A DNA stretch of 64,000 bases, taken from Cohaesibacter sp. ES.047. GTDB taxonomy: Bacteria > Pseudomonadota > Alphaproteobacteria > Rhizobiales > Cohaesibacteraceae. The stretch covers positions 2,142,501 through 2,206,500 of the forward strand of contig NZ_LT907844.1 in NCBI RefSeq assembly GCF_900215505.1, written 5' to 3'. The position numbers and the translations under genes were made by a program. Below are positions 55,758-64,000 of this stretch, one piece after another (the stretch's first letter is position 1; each line of letters begins with the position of its first letter). The notes under the pieces were generated by a model. It was given only the letters and a program-made list of their open reading frames with translations. It was not told the origin of the DNA and searched no databases.

Positions 55758-57173
55758 ATGACGGATACGGCTCAAATGCCAGTAACGATCAGGCTCAAAG
55801 TGAAGGCACTGGTCGGCAACAAGGTTGCTCAGGGAATTGTCGGTACGATGCTGCTCAAGGTAGCCAGTGCTGTTGTCGCTTTTGCCCTGTTTTCGCTCGC
55901 CGCTCGCTCAGCAGGCGTAAAAGAGTTTGGCTATTTCTCGATCATCTTTTCCGCCGTCTCGATGCTCTCCATCATTGCTGCCGCCGGTCAGGAGCTGCAG
56001 ATCGTCCGGTCGTGGAACGAATATCTCTCGGCTGACCGCCCCGCCTTTGCCGTTGGTGCTCTCCGCTTTGGCTGGGTCGTGACCATCACCGGTGCCCTTA
56101 TTGGCAGTGTGTTGCTCTGGGCGGTTTTTGAACCCGGATTGGTCCTCGCCGACATTCCGCTGGCCAATCAATGGACGCTGAGCGCTGCTGCCGTTGCCTT
56201 TCTGGCGACCAACACGCTCTCCCTTTATAGCGCTCACGCGACCCGTGCCATCGTGGGCATCCGCTGGGGCGATGCGCATTACGAGCTGACGTGGCGGTCG
56301 ATCGCCATCCTGTTTCTCGCTTGGTGCCTATGGATGGGGCGGCCCGTCTATTCCAGCGAAATTTTTGCGGTCTTCGCAATCGGCCTCATCCTCGTGGTGG
56401 TAACTCAGGTCTGGGCGGTCGCTCGCCGGGTGCGCGTGGAAGTCGGCACCCCCGAGCCACGCTACAATTTGCGCGAATGGAGCGGGCGGTCGTTCCGCCT
56501 GTGGCTGGCGGTCACGATGGAAGCGGCGAACCAGCATATGGAAGTGTTCCTGATCGGCATGCTGCTTGACCCCATTGCGGCGGGTGCCTATTTCGTCGCC
56601 TCGCGTCTGGCCAATGCCTTTGCCCTGGCGACGGGCGGGCTCTATACCTTTGCCACCCGCCGTATTCCCAGACTCTATTTTTCACGGGATATTCCAGCCC
56701 TTAAGCACACGCTGCACCTGATGGCCATCACCACATTCCTGATTGTGGTCGGCGGCATGAGTGTCGTTTTGCTCGCCGGCGACTATATGCTCATGGTCTT
56801 TGGCAGCTCTTATGCGGACTATTATTGGGTGTTGGTCATTCTTTCCATCGGCACGGCAGTCACGGCGGCCAACGGCGCAGCCCCGAGTTTCCTGATGCTC
56901 ACCGGGCATGAGGGACGCTACATGGTCGTTGTGACCGCATCCGTGATCTTGCGCGTCGTCGGTTTCTTCCTTGTTGTGCCCTCTCACGGCATTATTGGCG
57001 CGGCCGTCGTGACCGCCGCCATCATGGTTGCGATGGCGCTGCTGCTTAATGTCTACTGCCGCATTTTCACCGGCATGGATCCATCCATCATACGCTTTTT
57101 CATCGAAAGCCCCGACACGCCTCCAGCCAGTTTCAAACCGGCAGATGCGACTGCAGAAAGGCTCGAAAAATGA
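55758..57173 (+). CDS. Polysaccharide flippase, Wzx-like
   Basis: 471 aa inner-membrane protein with about 12 hydrophobic segments, of the MOP/polysaccharide-synthase flippase type: LLKVASAVVAFALFSLAARS, a middle EAANQHMEVFLIGMLLDPIA with GAYFVASRLANAFAL, and late ASVILRVVGFFLVVPSHGII. It would move lipid-linked repeat units across the membrane. Its TGA overlaps the ATG of the next gene (ATGA), so it heads a coupled operon. Confidence 0.85.
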   Translation: MTDTAQMPVTIRLKVKALVGNKVAQGIVGTMLLKVASAVVAFALFSLAARSAGVKEFGYFSIIFSAVSMLSIIAAAGQELQIVRSWNEYLSADRPAFAVGALRFGWVVTITGALIGSVLLWAVFEPGLVLADIPLANQWTLSAAAVAFLATNTLSLYSAHATRAIVGIRWGDAHYELTWRSIAILFLAWCLWMGRPVYSSEIFAVFAIGLILVVVTQVWAVARRVRVEVGTPEPRYNLREWSGRSFRLWLAVTMEAANQHMEVFLIGMLLDPIAAGAYFVASRLANAFALATGGLYTFATRRIPRLYFSRDIPALKHTLHLMAITTFLIVVGGMSVVLLAGDYMLMVFGSSYADYYWVLVILSIGTAVTAANGAAPSFLMLTGHEGRYMVVVTASVILRVVGFFLVVPSHGIIGAAVVTAAIMVAMALLLNVYCRIFTGMDPSIIRFFIESPDTPPASFKPADATAERLEK

Positions 57174-58318
57174 CCCGCCGCCCCAGAATTCTCTTCATGC
57201 AAACACAGGCCGAAAATGCGGGTGCGCAGGAAATCACGCGCCTTTTGGCCTCGGGTCTCGAGCAGAAAGGCTATGATACACATCAGCTGTTTTTCTATCG
57301 CAAGACCGATGCTTTTGATCATGAACCCAACACGGTCATCACGTGCCATGATCGACCCGGCAAGCCTCTGGCTTTCTTGGCCTTTCTAGCCAAACTGGTC
57401 AAGCAGATCAGGGAGCTTGAACCGGATGTGGTGCTCACCTTCCAGCATTATGGCAACATCATCGGCGTGCCTGCATCGCGTCTGGCTGGCGTGCACAATG
57501 TCATTGCCAATCAGGTGTCGGCACCTGCAATGATGAACAAGGTCATTCGCCTGGTCGACAAGCAGTTCGGTCGCATCGGTCTTTACGACAAGATCACGGT
57601 CAATACGTGCGATACAGCCAAAGATTATGCCGCCTTTCCGAAAGCCTATACAAAGCGCATCGTTCATGTGCCCCATGGTTTCCGGCTCAAGACCTCCCAA
57701 CTCAACAAGTCTGAAGCCCGAGCCAAGTTCGGATTGCCGCAAGATGCAACGCTTCTGGGAACGGTCGCCCGCCTCAATGCGCTCAAGGGTCAACGCGTTT
57801 CGATAAAGACGCTCACCCATGATGACAGTTGGCATCTGGTGCTTGGCGGGCAGGGGCCTGATGAGCAGAATCTGCGCGATCTGGCCAAAGAGCTGGGCGT
57901 TGCCGACCGCACGCACTTCACCGGCGAGATGACCACCGAGGAAGTCGGCGATCTGCTGGCAGCCCTCGACGTATTTGTGTTCCCCTCAACCGCCGAGACA
58001 TTCGGGCTTGCGGCTGTTGAAGCGGCCAATGCCGGGGTTCCGTGCGTTTGCAACAGCCTGCCGGTGTTGCGCGAAGTCATGAACACCGAGCTCGGTCCCT
58101 GCGCCCTGTTCGCGGACAGCAGCCAGCCGGAAAGCTATGCTGATCCGATTCGGACGCTGTTGACCAATGAGGACGTGGTTGAAAAACTGAAACGGTCATC
58201 AGAACAGCTCAAGCATCTTTATGCAGTGGAAGCCATGGTCCAGCGCTTCGATGATATGATCAAAGAGCAGATGGCAAGTGATCCGAAGCTGGCGAAGTTG
58301 GAAGTCGCAAAGGCATGA
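57170..58318 (+). CDS. Glycosyltransferase, GT4 family
   Basis: 382 aa GT-B enzyme. C-terminal half: VARLNALKGQRVSIKTLTHD, LVLGGQGPDEQNLRDLAKEL, and TFGLAAVEAANAGVPCVCNS with the E-x7-E motif that holds the nucleotide sugar. N-terminal half VIANQVSAPAMMNKVI. Overlaps its neighbours at both ends (ATGA). Sugar specificity unknown. Confidence 0.88.
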   Translation: MTRRPRILFMQTQAENAGAQEITRLLASGLEQKGYDTHQLFFYRKTDAFDHEPNTVITCHDRPGKPLAFLAFLAKLVKQIRELEPDVVLTFQHYGNIIGVPASRLAGVHNVIANQVSAPAMMNKVIRLVDKQFGRIGLYDKITVNTCDTAKDYAAFPKAYTKRIVHVPHGFRLKTSQLNKSEARAKFGLPQDATLLGTVARLNALKGQRVSIKTLTHDDSWHLVLGGQGPDEQNLRDLAKELGVADRTHFTGEMTTEEVGDLLAALDVFVFPSTAETFGLAAVEAANAGVPCVCNSLPVLREVMNTELGPCALFADSSQPESYADPIRTLLTNEDVVEKLKRSSEQLKHLYAVEAMVQRFDDMIKEQMASDPKLAKLEVAKA

Positions 58319-59904
58319 AGATTTGCCTTTATGCCAATCCTGCCCACGCCCGGCAGTGGCTCCAGACATTTGCCGACAGACTGACAAGGGACCTGTCGGC
58401 GGACGTTGTCATTCTTTGGTCCGACGATAAGCCCTTACCTGATCACATCTTGCAGCATTTGCAGACGGAAAAGCGCAGGCTTCATCATGGGCAGCGGCTC
58501 GAATCGGATCCGATTGATGTCGACGATCTTTCGGTTGATAGCTTTGACGTCAGCACAGAGCATTCGGCCCGGGTCCGGCTTGCATTCGATCTTGTGCTTG
58601 ATCTGGTCGGTGATGGTTACGAGCCGGTCGGCAACGATGTGATCAAGATTGTCTATGACGGCAACCCGGGAGACAGGGCGCTGATCGCTGCCATCCTTCA
58701 GTATGGACTGCCACAAATCGCCCTTGTTAAAACCGACGGAACGGTTGTCGCAACGGCTCACCCTTCGGCCGAATTGGCGGTTGGTCTTTCGGGGGCCATG
58801 GAGCAATGCTTCATAAGACTGTGCACGCTCATCAGGGCCTATATTGCCAATCCGCACCGCACGACCCATGCCCTCATTACCAGACAGGCCGAGATGCCGA
58901 CCGCCCGTCAAATGCGCGTCCGTTTACTCAAGAGCCGCATGCGGGGTGCGCTGAAATCGATCTACTACAAGCTTTTTCGAGCGGGCCACTGGCGCATCGG
59001 CTGGCGCTGGCTGGATGAGGAGGGTGTCGTCGAACGTCAGTCTCTGGCCGGGGAGCGCTGGCAGGTCATTCGGGATCCAGAGACCCATTTTTATGCCGAT
59101 CCGGTGCCGTGGATCGAGGATGGACGCAGCTATCTGTTTTTCGAGGACCTTGACGAGAAAACCCAGAAGGGCGTGATCTCGGTGGTTGCGTTCGGCGATG
59201 ACGGCCATCCGGGAGCTGCCAAGGTGTGCCTAGAGGAGGAGTATCATCTCTCCTATCCCTTCATGATAAGCCACGAGGGTGAAACCTACATGATCCCGGA
59301 AACCTCTGCCAACCGGGATGTTGCACTCTACAAAGCGGCAAACTTCCCCTTTGGCTGGCACCGCCATGCAACGCTACTGGAGGGGCTGGAAGCCGCTGAC
59401 GTGACACTCACCCGACACGAACAAAGATGGTGGATCTTTTGTGTCACGCGCGAGGGCGAGGGGGGATATTCAGATTGTCTGTCACTCTTTTACGCCGACG
59501 ATCTGCTCGGTCCGTGGCAGCCGCATGCCCAGAACCCCGTGCTTATCGATGTTTCGGCAGCGCGCCCGGCTGGCAATATGCTACGCGACGGCGACCGCCT
59601 GTTTCGACCCGTTCAGGATTGCGCCCGGTCCTATGGTGCGGGCCTCAAGCTGTTCGAGGTGACTTGCCTGACGCCTCAGGCCTTTGAGCAGAAGGAAGTG
59701 TTCAGTCTCGCACCGGACGCCCACTGGCCGGGGCGCAAGCTGCACACACTCAATCGTGCCGGTAACCTCGAAGTCATTGATGGCGCCATCTTGAGGCCGC
59801 GCATGTCTTTCCTGCGGGCTCTGTGCGAACGATGGTTCGCGCCGCAAGGGTCTGAGCCTGATGCCCTTGTAAGAAGCCTGCCCAATCCTGATTGGCACCT
59901 GTGA
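58315..59904 (+). CDS. GINT1-like beta-propeller protein with N-terminal transferase-like part
   Basis: 529 aa. The second half, about residues 230-500, resembles the five-bladed propeller of glucosamine inositolphosphorylceramide transferase 1 (GINT1_N) and GH43-like folds: ETHFYADPVPWIEDGRSYLF, YHLSYPFMISHEGETYMIPE, and GNMLRDGDRLFRPVQDC. The first 220 residues, starting MKICLYANPAHARQWLQTFA, are reminiscent of formyltransferase-like N-termini but not clear. Its start overlaps the GT4 stop. A role in modifying the polysaccharide is inferred from place. Confidence 0.65.
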   Translation: MKICLYANPAHARQWLQTFADRLTRDLSADVVILWSDDKPLPDHILQHLQTEKRRLHHGQRLESDPIDVDDLSVDSFDVSTEHSARVRLAFDLVLDLVGDGYEPVGNDVIKIVYDGNPGDRALIAAILQYGLPQIALVKTDGTVVATAHPSAELAVGLSGAMEQCFIRLCTLIRAYIANPHRTTHALITRQAEMPTARQMRVRLLKSRMRGALKSIYYKLFRAGHWRIGWRWLDEEGVVERQSLAGERWQVIRDPETHFYADPVPWIEDGRSYLFFEDLDEKTQKGVISVVAFGDDGHPGAAKVCLEEEYHLSYPFMISHEGETYMIPETSANRDVALYKAANFPFGWHRHATLLEGLEAADVTLTRHEQRWWIFCVTREGEGGYSDCLSLFYADDLLGPWQPHAQNPVLIDVSAARPAGNMLRDGDRLFRPVQDCARSYGAGLKLFEVTCLTPQAFEQKEVFSLAPDAHWPGRKLHTLNRAGNLEVIDGAILRPRMSFLRALCERWFAPQGSEPDALVRSLPNPDWHL

Positions 59905-60052
59905 CCATAATGCGCCAAAAACCATGGAAATCAACGCTGTTGCTCGGCGTTATGGTTAACCAAACCTCAATCTACTCTGTGCATACTGGCTCGTGACAAA
60001 TGGCGACAAGCCTGCCTTTTCGCGTGCCGTAGTATCTGACAGGATGTAGTAA

Positions 60053-62635
60053 ATGTTTGGTCGCAAGAAGAAGAAAGCCGATCTGGATTGGCAGCCCGAT
60101 GCCGCGACAAGCAAAGCCCTGTCCGGTGAAGGTGACGATCAGGGCGGTTCTTCAGATGCCTTAGTCTCACATGAATTCGGGCCTGATCACAGGCCTGATG
60201 ATATCGCTATGGCTCATGCCGCACAGTATGATGACCCCTATGCCGCTCGTTCGGTGACCTCGAGAGACCCGCGCGGCGGATCGAACGATGTCTGGAGCGG
60301 TCTGGTTCATCCGCGCGCAATCCTGCGGTTCATTGGCGGCAATCTGAAAATGATTGTCATGATGACGCTTGTCGTTTTTCTGGCCGGGTTCGCCATCTAT
60401 CTGATCTTGCCCGAAAAATACGGCACCACGGCCCTCATTCTTGTCGATCCACGCCAGCCGCGGATCACGAATTCCGACACGGTGATTTCCGGGATTGGCG
60501 GCGATGCTGCGGCCCTCACGTCCTATGTGGAAATCATGAATAGCGACGGATTTCTGAGCAAAGTCGTTGATGAGCTTGGCGTGAAGGAGGATCCCGATTT
60601 TGCCAAGGCAAAGAACGAGGGCGAACTGATTTCCATGTTCCGTAGCAACCTCTCCGCCAACCGGCAGGGAGCGACCTATATCGTTCAGGTTTATTATCGC
60701 TCGAAGAATCCCAAGTCCGCAGCCAAATATGCCAATGGTGTCGCCAAGGCGTTCGTGCGGGACCAGCGCGACTATCGCACCGCAACCAATGAAGAGGCAA
60801 CCGAGTGGCTGTCCGAGCGCCTCAAGCTGTTGCGGTCCAATCTCAAGGTCTCCGAAGATGCAGTGGCAGCCTTTCAGGCGCGCAACGGCATCGTCGATAC
60901 CGGAGCCCAAGGCACCCTCGACAATCAGCAGCTCACATCCCTCGTCAGCCGGCTCGCAATTGCCTCCACCGAATATGTCGAAGCACGTTCCAGATATGAA
61001 CAGGCCAGCAAGGATGGCGTTCCGGCAAGCGCGGACTCAAGCCAGAGCGGTCAGTTTCAGGTCCTTGATCAATTGTTGCAGGAACAGGGGCGGCTGCGCC
61101 GGCAGGCAGCGGAGCTGGGGCAGACCTTCGGCAGTCGTCATCCCCGCATGTTGGCCATCACCGAGCAACAGCGCATCATTGCCGGACAGATCAGGCAGGA
61201 GCGCAGCCGTCTGGTCAAACAGACCAAGCAGGCCTTCGAGACGGCTGAGGCAAGGAAAACGGCCATCGAGCAGCAGCTCGCAGATGCCCGCCAACGCTCC
61301 ATTCAGCTGAACAAGGCGATGGTCGAGCTTGCCACGCTGGAGCGCGAAGCAACCGCCAACCGCAATCTCTATGAGCAGTTTCTTGCTCGCTACAAAATCA
61401 CCGACGAACAGAGCCGCTTCCAGTTTAGCGAAGCGCGCATTGTCTCTCCCGCCCCCGTCCCTTCCAAGTCCACCAAGCCGTCGATGACGCTGGTGCTTCC
61501 CGTTCTGCTCGTCCTTGGACTGGGCTTTGGCTTGCTGATCGCTCTGATCCGGGAAGCCTTTTCTCAGCCTGATCCCGGCGGCGATCCATATGGCGGATCA
61601 GATTATCGCCGTCAGCCGATGCGCCAGCCCGAGGGCCCGCAGTCGGTGCCGGTACCGACTAGCGCGCCCCCTCCGATTGCTGCCTCCGCATCGATGATGG
61701 ATGAACCGTTTGCCGATGAGGAGCGTGAAAGCGCGTTGGATGACTCCCATGGGCCAGAAGGGGAAGATGAGGCTGCGGCAACTGCCCAGTTCGACGATCC
61801 GGTTGGTGCTGACGCCTCAATGGATGATGACGATGACCACAAGCAGCCCGATCCGGTCGTTCCGCTCCGCTCGGTCATGTCTGCCAAGCGCTTTCATGAT
61901 GCTGCCGCTCCGAAACGACGCAAGAAGCCTCTGACCCTGGTTGCGTCCAATCAGGAGCCTGTTTCAAGAACGCCAAAGCCCGCTGCGCCGGCCCGTGATC
62001 TGCTCTCCATGCCGTCGGTCTTGATGATGTTGCCTGCTGGGTTCAATGAAGAGGACGATGGCCTCCTGGATGAGTTGGTCGAGACCAACGGCGATGCGAT
62101 CGAGCATTTCATTGCAAAGGATCTCGAGCAGGAAAGCGTAAGCCTCCTTGTAACCGCAGCACAGGCCGGCGAGGGGCAGACCCTGACCGCCGATGTCCTG
62201 CGCGAGTTTGCCATCGATTCCGGCTTCCATCCGGTGATCATTTCTCTGAAGGACCGGGCCGAGCAGGCCCACAAGGCGAGATCCGGAAGCAGAGCCAAGC
62301 CACCGGATCGGGTTGCTCGTTTGCAGGTCTATGAAGAGTTCGACATCATCCCCTTCGTGACAGCCAAAGGCATCAGCAGTGCACAGGGGCTCACCCCGGC
62401 GCTGTCCAAAGAGCTGGGCGATCTGATTGCTTTGTGTCGCGAGAATTATGGGTTCGTGATCCTCGAGACCCGGCAGATTGTCGATCCCGAGGCACTTGAG
62501 GATCTGATTGATCTCGTCGATACCGCGCTTCTGGTCCTCAAGGATGCAGAATTGTCGGATGAGGACCTTGAAGACTGGCAGCTCTGGGCTGAGAATGCCG
62601 GAGTGGCTCTGGTGCTCGACCAAACCCAAATTTAA
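60053..62635 (+). CDS. Wzz/ExoP-like chain-length protein with degenerate kinase domain
   Basis: 860 aa. Two transmembrane segments, about residues 101-119 and 480-500, flank a periplasmic Wzz domain with GSRHPRMLA and long coiled coils. A Pro/Asp-rich linker follows (about 520-620). The C-terminal part has the shape of a BY-kinase, but the Walker A position reads QAGEGQTLTAD: Gln709 replaces Lys, and Ser/Thr-Leu follow. No Tyr-rich tail. It is therefore probably a structural or regulatory copolymerase, not a kinase. It lies between the GINT1-like and WecG genes. Confidence 0.85.
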   Translation: MFGRKKKKADLDWQPDAATSKALSGEGDDQGGSSDALVSHEFGPDHRPDDIAMAHAAQYDDPYAARSVTSRDPRGGSNDVWSGLVHPRAILRFIGGNLKMIVMMTLVVFLAGFAIYLILPEKYGTTALILVDPRQPRITNSDTVISGIGGDAAALTSYVEIMNSDGFLSKVVDELGVKEDPDFAKAKNEGELISMFRSNLSANRQGATYIVQVYYRSKNPKSAAKYANGVAKAFVRDQRDYRTATNEEATEWLSERLKLLRSNLKVSEDAVAAFQARNGIVDTGAQGTLDNQQLTSLVSRLAIASTEYVEARSRYEQASKDGVPASADSSQSGQFQVLDQLLQEQGRLRRQAAELGQTFGSRHPRMLAITEQQRIIAGQIRQERSRLVKQTKQAFETAEARKTAIEQQLADARQRSIQLNKAMVELATLEREATANRNLYEQFLARYKITDEQSRFQFSEARIVSPAPVPSKSTKPSMTLVLPVLLVLGLGFGLLIALIREAFSQPDPGGDPYGGSDYRRQPMRQPEGPQSVPVPTSAPPPIAASASMMDEPFADEERESALDDSHGPEGEDEAAATAQFDDPVGADASMDDDDDHKQPDPVVPLRSVMSAKRFHDAAAPKRRKKPLTLVASNQEPVSRTPKPAAPARDLLSMPSVLMMLPAGFNEEDDGLLDELVETNGDAIEHFIAKDLEQESVSLLVTAAQAGEGQTLTADVLREFAIDSGFHPVIISLKDRAEQAHKARSGSRAKPPDRVARLQVYEEFDIIPFVTAKGISSAQGLTPALSKELGDLIALCRENYGFVILETRQIVDPEALEDLIDLVDTALLVLKDAELSDEDLEDWQLWAENAGVALVLDQTQI

Positions 62636-62647
62636 GGTTTTCTCACT

Positions 62648-63442
62648 ATGATGCCTCTCAAAAATGAGGGGGTTTTGAGAGACATGACAGGCCATGCAGT
62701 AACGACGGTTGGCGGCCTACCCATCACGGTTGACGATTGTGAAGGGGCGGCCCGGCAGATGATTGATCATGCCATTGCCGCAAGGGGCAAAGGCAATCCG
62801 CCGCTCTATTCTTCATCCGCCAATGGACAGGTGCTGTCCATGTGCGCGCTTGATGCCAGCATCCGGTCGCTGTTTCTGGAGGCCGATATCCTGCACGCCG
62901 ATGGCGAGCCTCTGGTGCGCGCCTCAAAGCTGCTCTGTCGCAAAAAGCTGCCCGAGCGCATCGCCACCACCGACCTTGTCCACTTTACTGCCCGCATCGC
63001 CCAGCAAGAAAAGGTCAGCTTCTACTTTCTCGGTGCGTCTCAGGATGAAATCGAAAAGGCTGTCAAAACGATGCAGAGCCTTTACCCGGATCTCATTTTT
63101 GCAGGCTATCGCAACGGATATATGAGCGAGAGCGAAGAGGCGGGCGTCATTTCCCAGATCAACCAGGCGGCTCCCGATATTCTTTGGATTGGCATGGGCG
63201 TGCCGCGCGAACAGCTCTTCGTGTCGCGTCATCGCAAGGAACTGACCGGCGTCGGCGTCATCAAGACATCCGGGGGCCTGTTCGATTTCCTCTCTGGCAA
63301 AAACAGCCGGGCACCGCGCTGGATGCAGAAATGGGGTCTTGAATGGGCCTATCGCATCGCTCAGGAACCGCGGCGTCTCTTCTGGCGCTATCTGACCACA
63401 AATCCACATGCCGCCTGGCTTCTGCTAACCCGTTCACGCTAA
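62648..63442 (+). CDS. WecG/TagA/CpsF-family glycosyltransferase
   Basis: 264 aa. Family motifs: ILHADGEPLVRASKLL, FYFLGASQDEIEKAVKTMQS, WIGMGVPREQLFVSRHRKEL, and APRWMQKWGLEWAYRIAQEP followed by RRLFWRYL. These enzymes add the second sugar, often N-acetylmannosaminuronate-like, to an undecaprenyl-linked acceptor. Starts at 62648 and 62684 are both possible; the first has AAGG upstream. Confidence 0.9.
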   Translation: MMPLKNEGVLRDMTGHAVTTVGGLPITVDDCEGAARQMIDHAIAARGKGNPPLYSSSANGQVLSMCALDASIRSLFLEADILHADGEPLVRASKLLCRKKLPERIATTDLVHFTARIAQQEKVSFYFLGASQDEIEKAVKTMQSLYPDLIFAGYRNGYMSESEEAGVISQINQAAPDILWIGMGVPREQLFVSRHRKELTGVGVIKTSGGLFDFLSGKNSRAPRWMQKWGLEWAYRIAQEPRRLFWRYLTTNPHAAWLLLTRSR

Positions 63443-63454
63443 CGAGGATGTGCC

Positions 63455-64000
63455 ATGTCTATGAGCTGTTTCTTGCGCGGATCAATGCGGATTGTCTCGT
63501 GTTTCGCAGTTTGCTTCACGCTGGCCTTGATCACGGGGGTGACGACCGCTGCAATGGCAGGGGAAACAGAAGACGGACTGTCTTCCTGTGAAGAAGGGCG
63601 GGCCCTGTCTCCTGCCGGTGCTGATGCCAAGCTCGCCCGCGGCTTCAACCTGCCCAATTGGGAGCCCTCCCACACCGGTCTGAAGCCCGATAAAGCCCTG
63701 CTTGAGCTCTTGCGCAAGGAGGGCTTTTCCCATGTTCGCCTGCCGGTCGATGGCGAATGGCTGATGGCCGACTTCACTGACGTCACCGAGACGGATCGCT
63801 ATCTGGCAACGCTTGAGAAAGAGGTGCTGCGCCTCAATAAGCTGGGCTTCGCCGTTACGGTCGATATGCATCCTGGCGGACGGTTTCAGGCGCTGCACCG
63901 TATGGTGCCAGACAAGGCGTTTGCCTTGCTGATCGAGGCATGGGACCTCGTCGTCTCCCGGTCACGCTCCTGGCCGAAGGACGACATCTATTTCGAGCTG
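63455..64000 (+). CDS. Glycoside hydrolase family 5-like protein, 5' part
   Basis: Open to the window edge, so only 182 residues are seen. A signal peptide (residues about 1-36, ending ATTAAMAGE) is followed by KLARGFNLPNWEPSH, then FSHVRLPVDGEWLMADF and LGFAVTVDMHPGGRFQ, the usual GH5 start with the RL and H residues near the active site. GAGGA at 63444-63448 precedes ATG 63455. It may trim the polysaccharide made by this locus, as glycanases such as ExoK do. Confidence 0.8.
   Translation, partial: MSMSCFLRGSMRIVSCFAVCFTLALITGVTTAAMAGETEDGLSSCEEGRALSPAGADAKLARGFNLPNWEPSHTGLKPDKALLELLRKEGFSHVRLPVDGEWLMADFTDVTETDRYLATLEKEVLRLNKLGFAVTVDMHPGGRFQALHRMVPDKAFALLIEAWDLVVSRSRSWPKDDIYFEL

Overview
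The window comes from an alphaproteobacterial chromosome, most likely of the Hyphomicrobiales (Rhizobiales). Evidence is the order cmk-rpsA, sppA-ihfB-lapA, trpF-trpB-trpA-accD-folC, then trxA-addA-addB-nucleotidyltransferase-tsaE-divL-ahcY; an AccD with a degenerate zinc finger of the rhizobial kind; and a DivL-type kinase with Tyr at the usual His. A marine genus such as Cohaesibacter would fit, but the genus is a guess.

Layout. (1) 1-11.7 kb: core genes on the + strand: cmk, rpsA, sppA, ihfB, a LapA-domain protein, an ornithine cyclodeaminase-family enzyme, trpFBA, accD, folC. (2) 11.7-39.2 kb: an accessory segment lying exactly between folC and trxA, which are neighbours in many rhizobial genomes. 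It holds a DUF1127 gene followed by three hairpins that each expose CCTCCTCCC in the loop (a CcsR/cuckoo-type sRNA locus); three related IS630-type copies, one inserted into another; gst; an AraC / 2OG-Fe(II) oxygenase / LysE set; a small ORF followed by an unexplained folded RNA with a very strong terminator; IS481 and IS5 relics; an ammonium-transporter-PAS-GGDEF-EAL fusion; a flagellar filament/hook cluster (flgL, flgK, flgN-like, flgE, flgD, fliS, fliD, two flagellins) with an ECF sigma factor; and a second kind of IS630 element. (3) 39.2-53.7 kb: core genes on the - strand: trxA, addA, addB, a MurU-like nucleotidyltransferase, a TsaE-phosphotransferase fusion, divL, ahcY. (4) 54-64 kb: an SDR, a DUF218 membrane protein, then an exopolysaccharide locus: Wzx-like flippase, GT4 glycosyltransferase, GINT1-like propeller protein, Wzz with a degenerate tyrosine-kinase domain, WecG/TagA glycosyltransferase, and a GH5 glycanase cut by the window edge.

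How it fits together. The trp genes make tryptophan, accD and folC serve fatty-acid and folate synthesis, AddAB repairs double-strand breaks, and the MurU- and AmgK-like proteins suggest cell-wall recycling. The accessory segment carries motility, c-di-GMP/ammonium sensing and small-RNA regulation, bounded and interrupted by insertion sequences. No CRISPR array, rRNA or tRNA gene was seen. All positions were read by eye and no database search was run.
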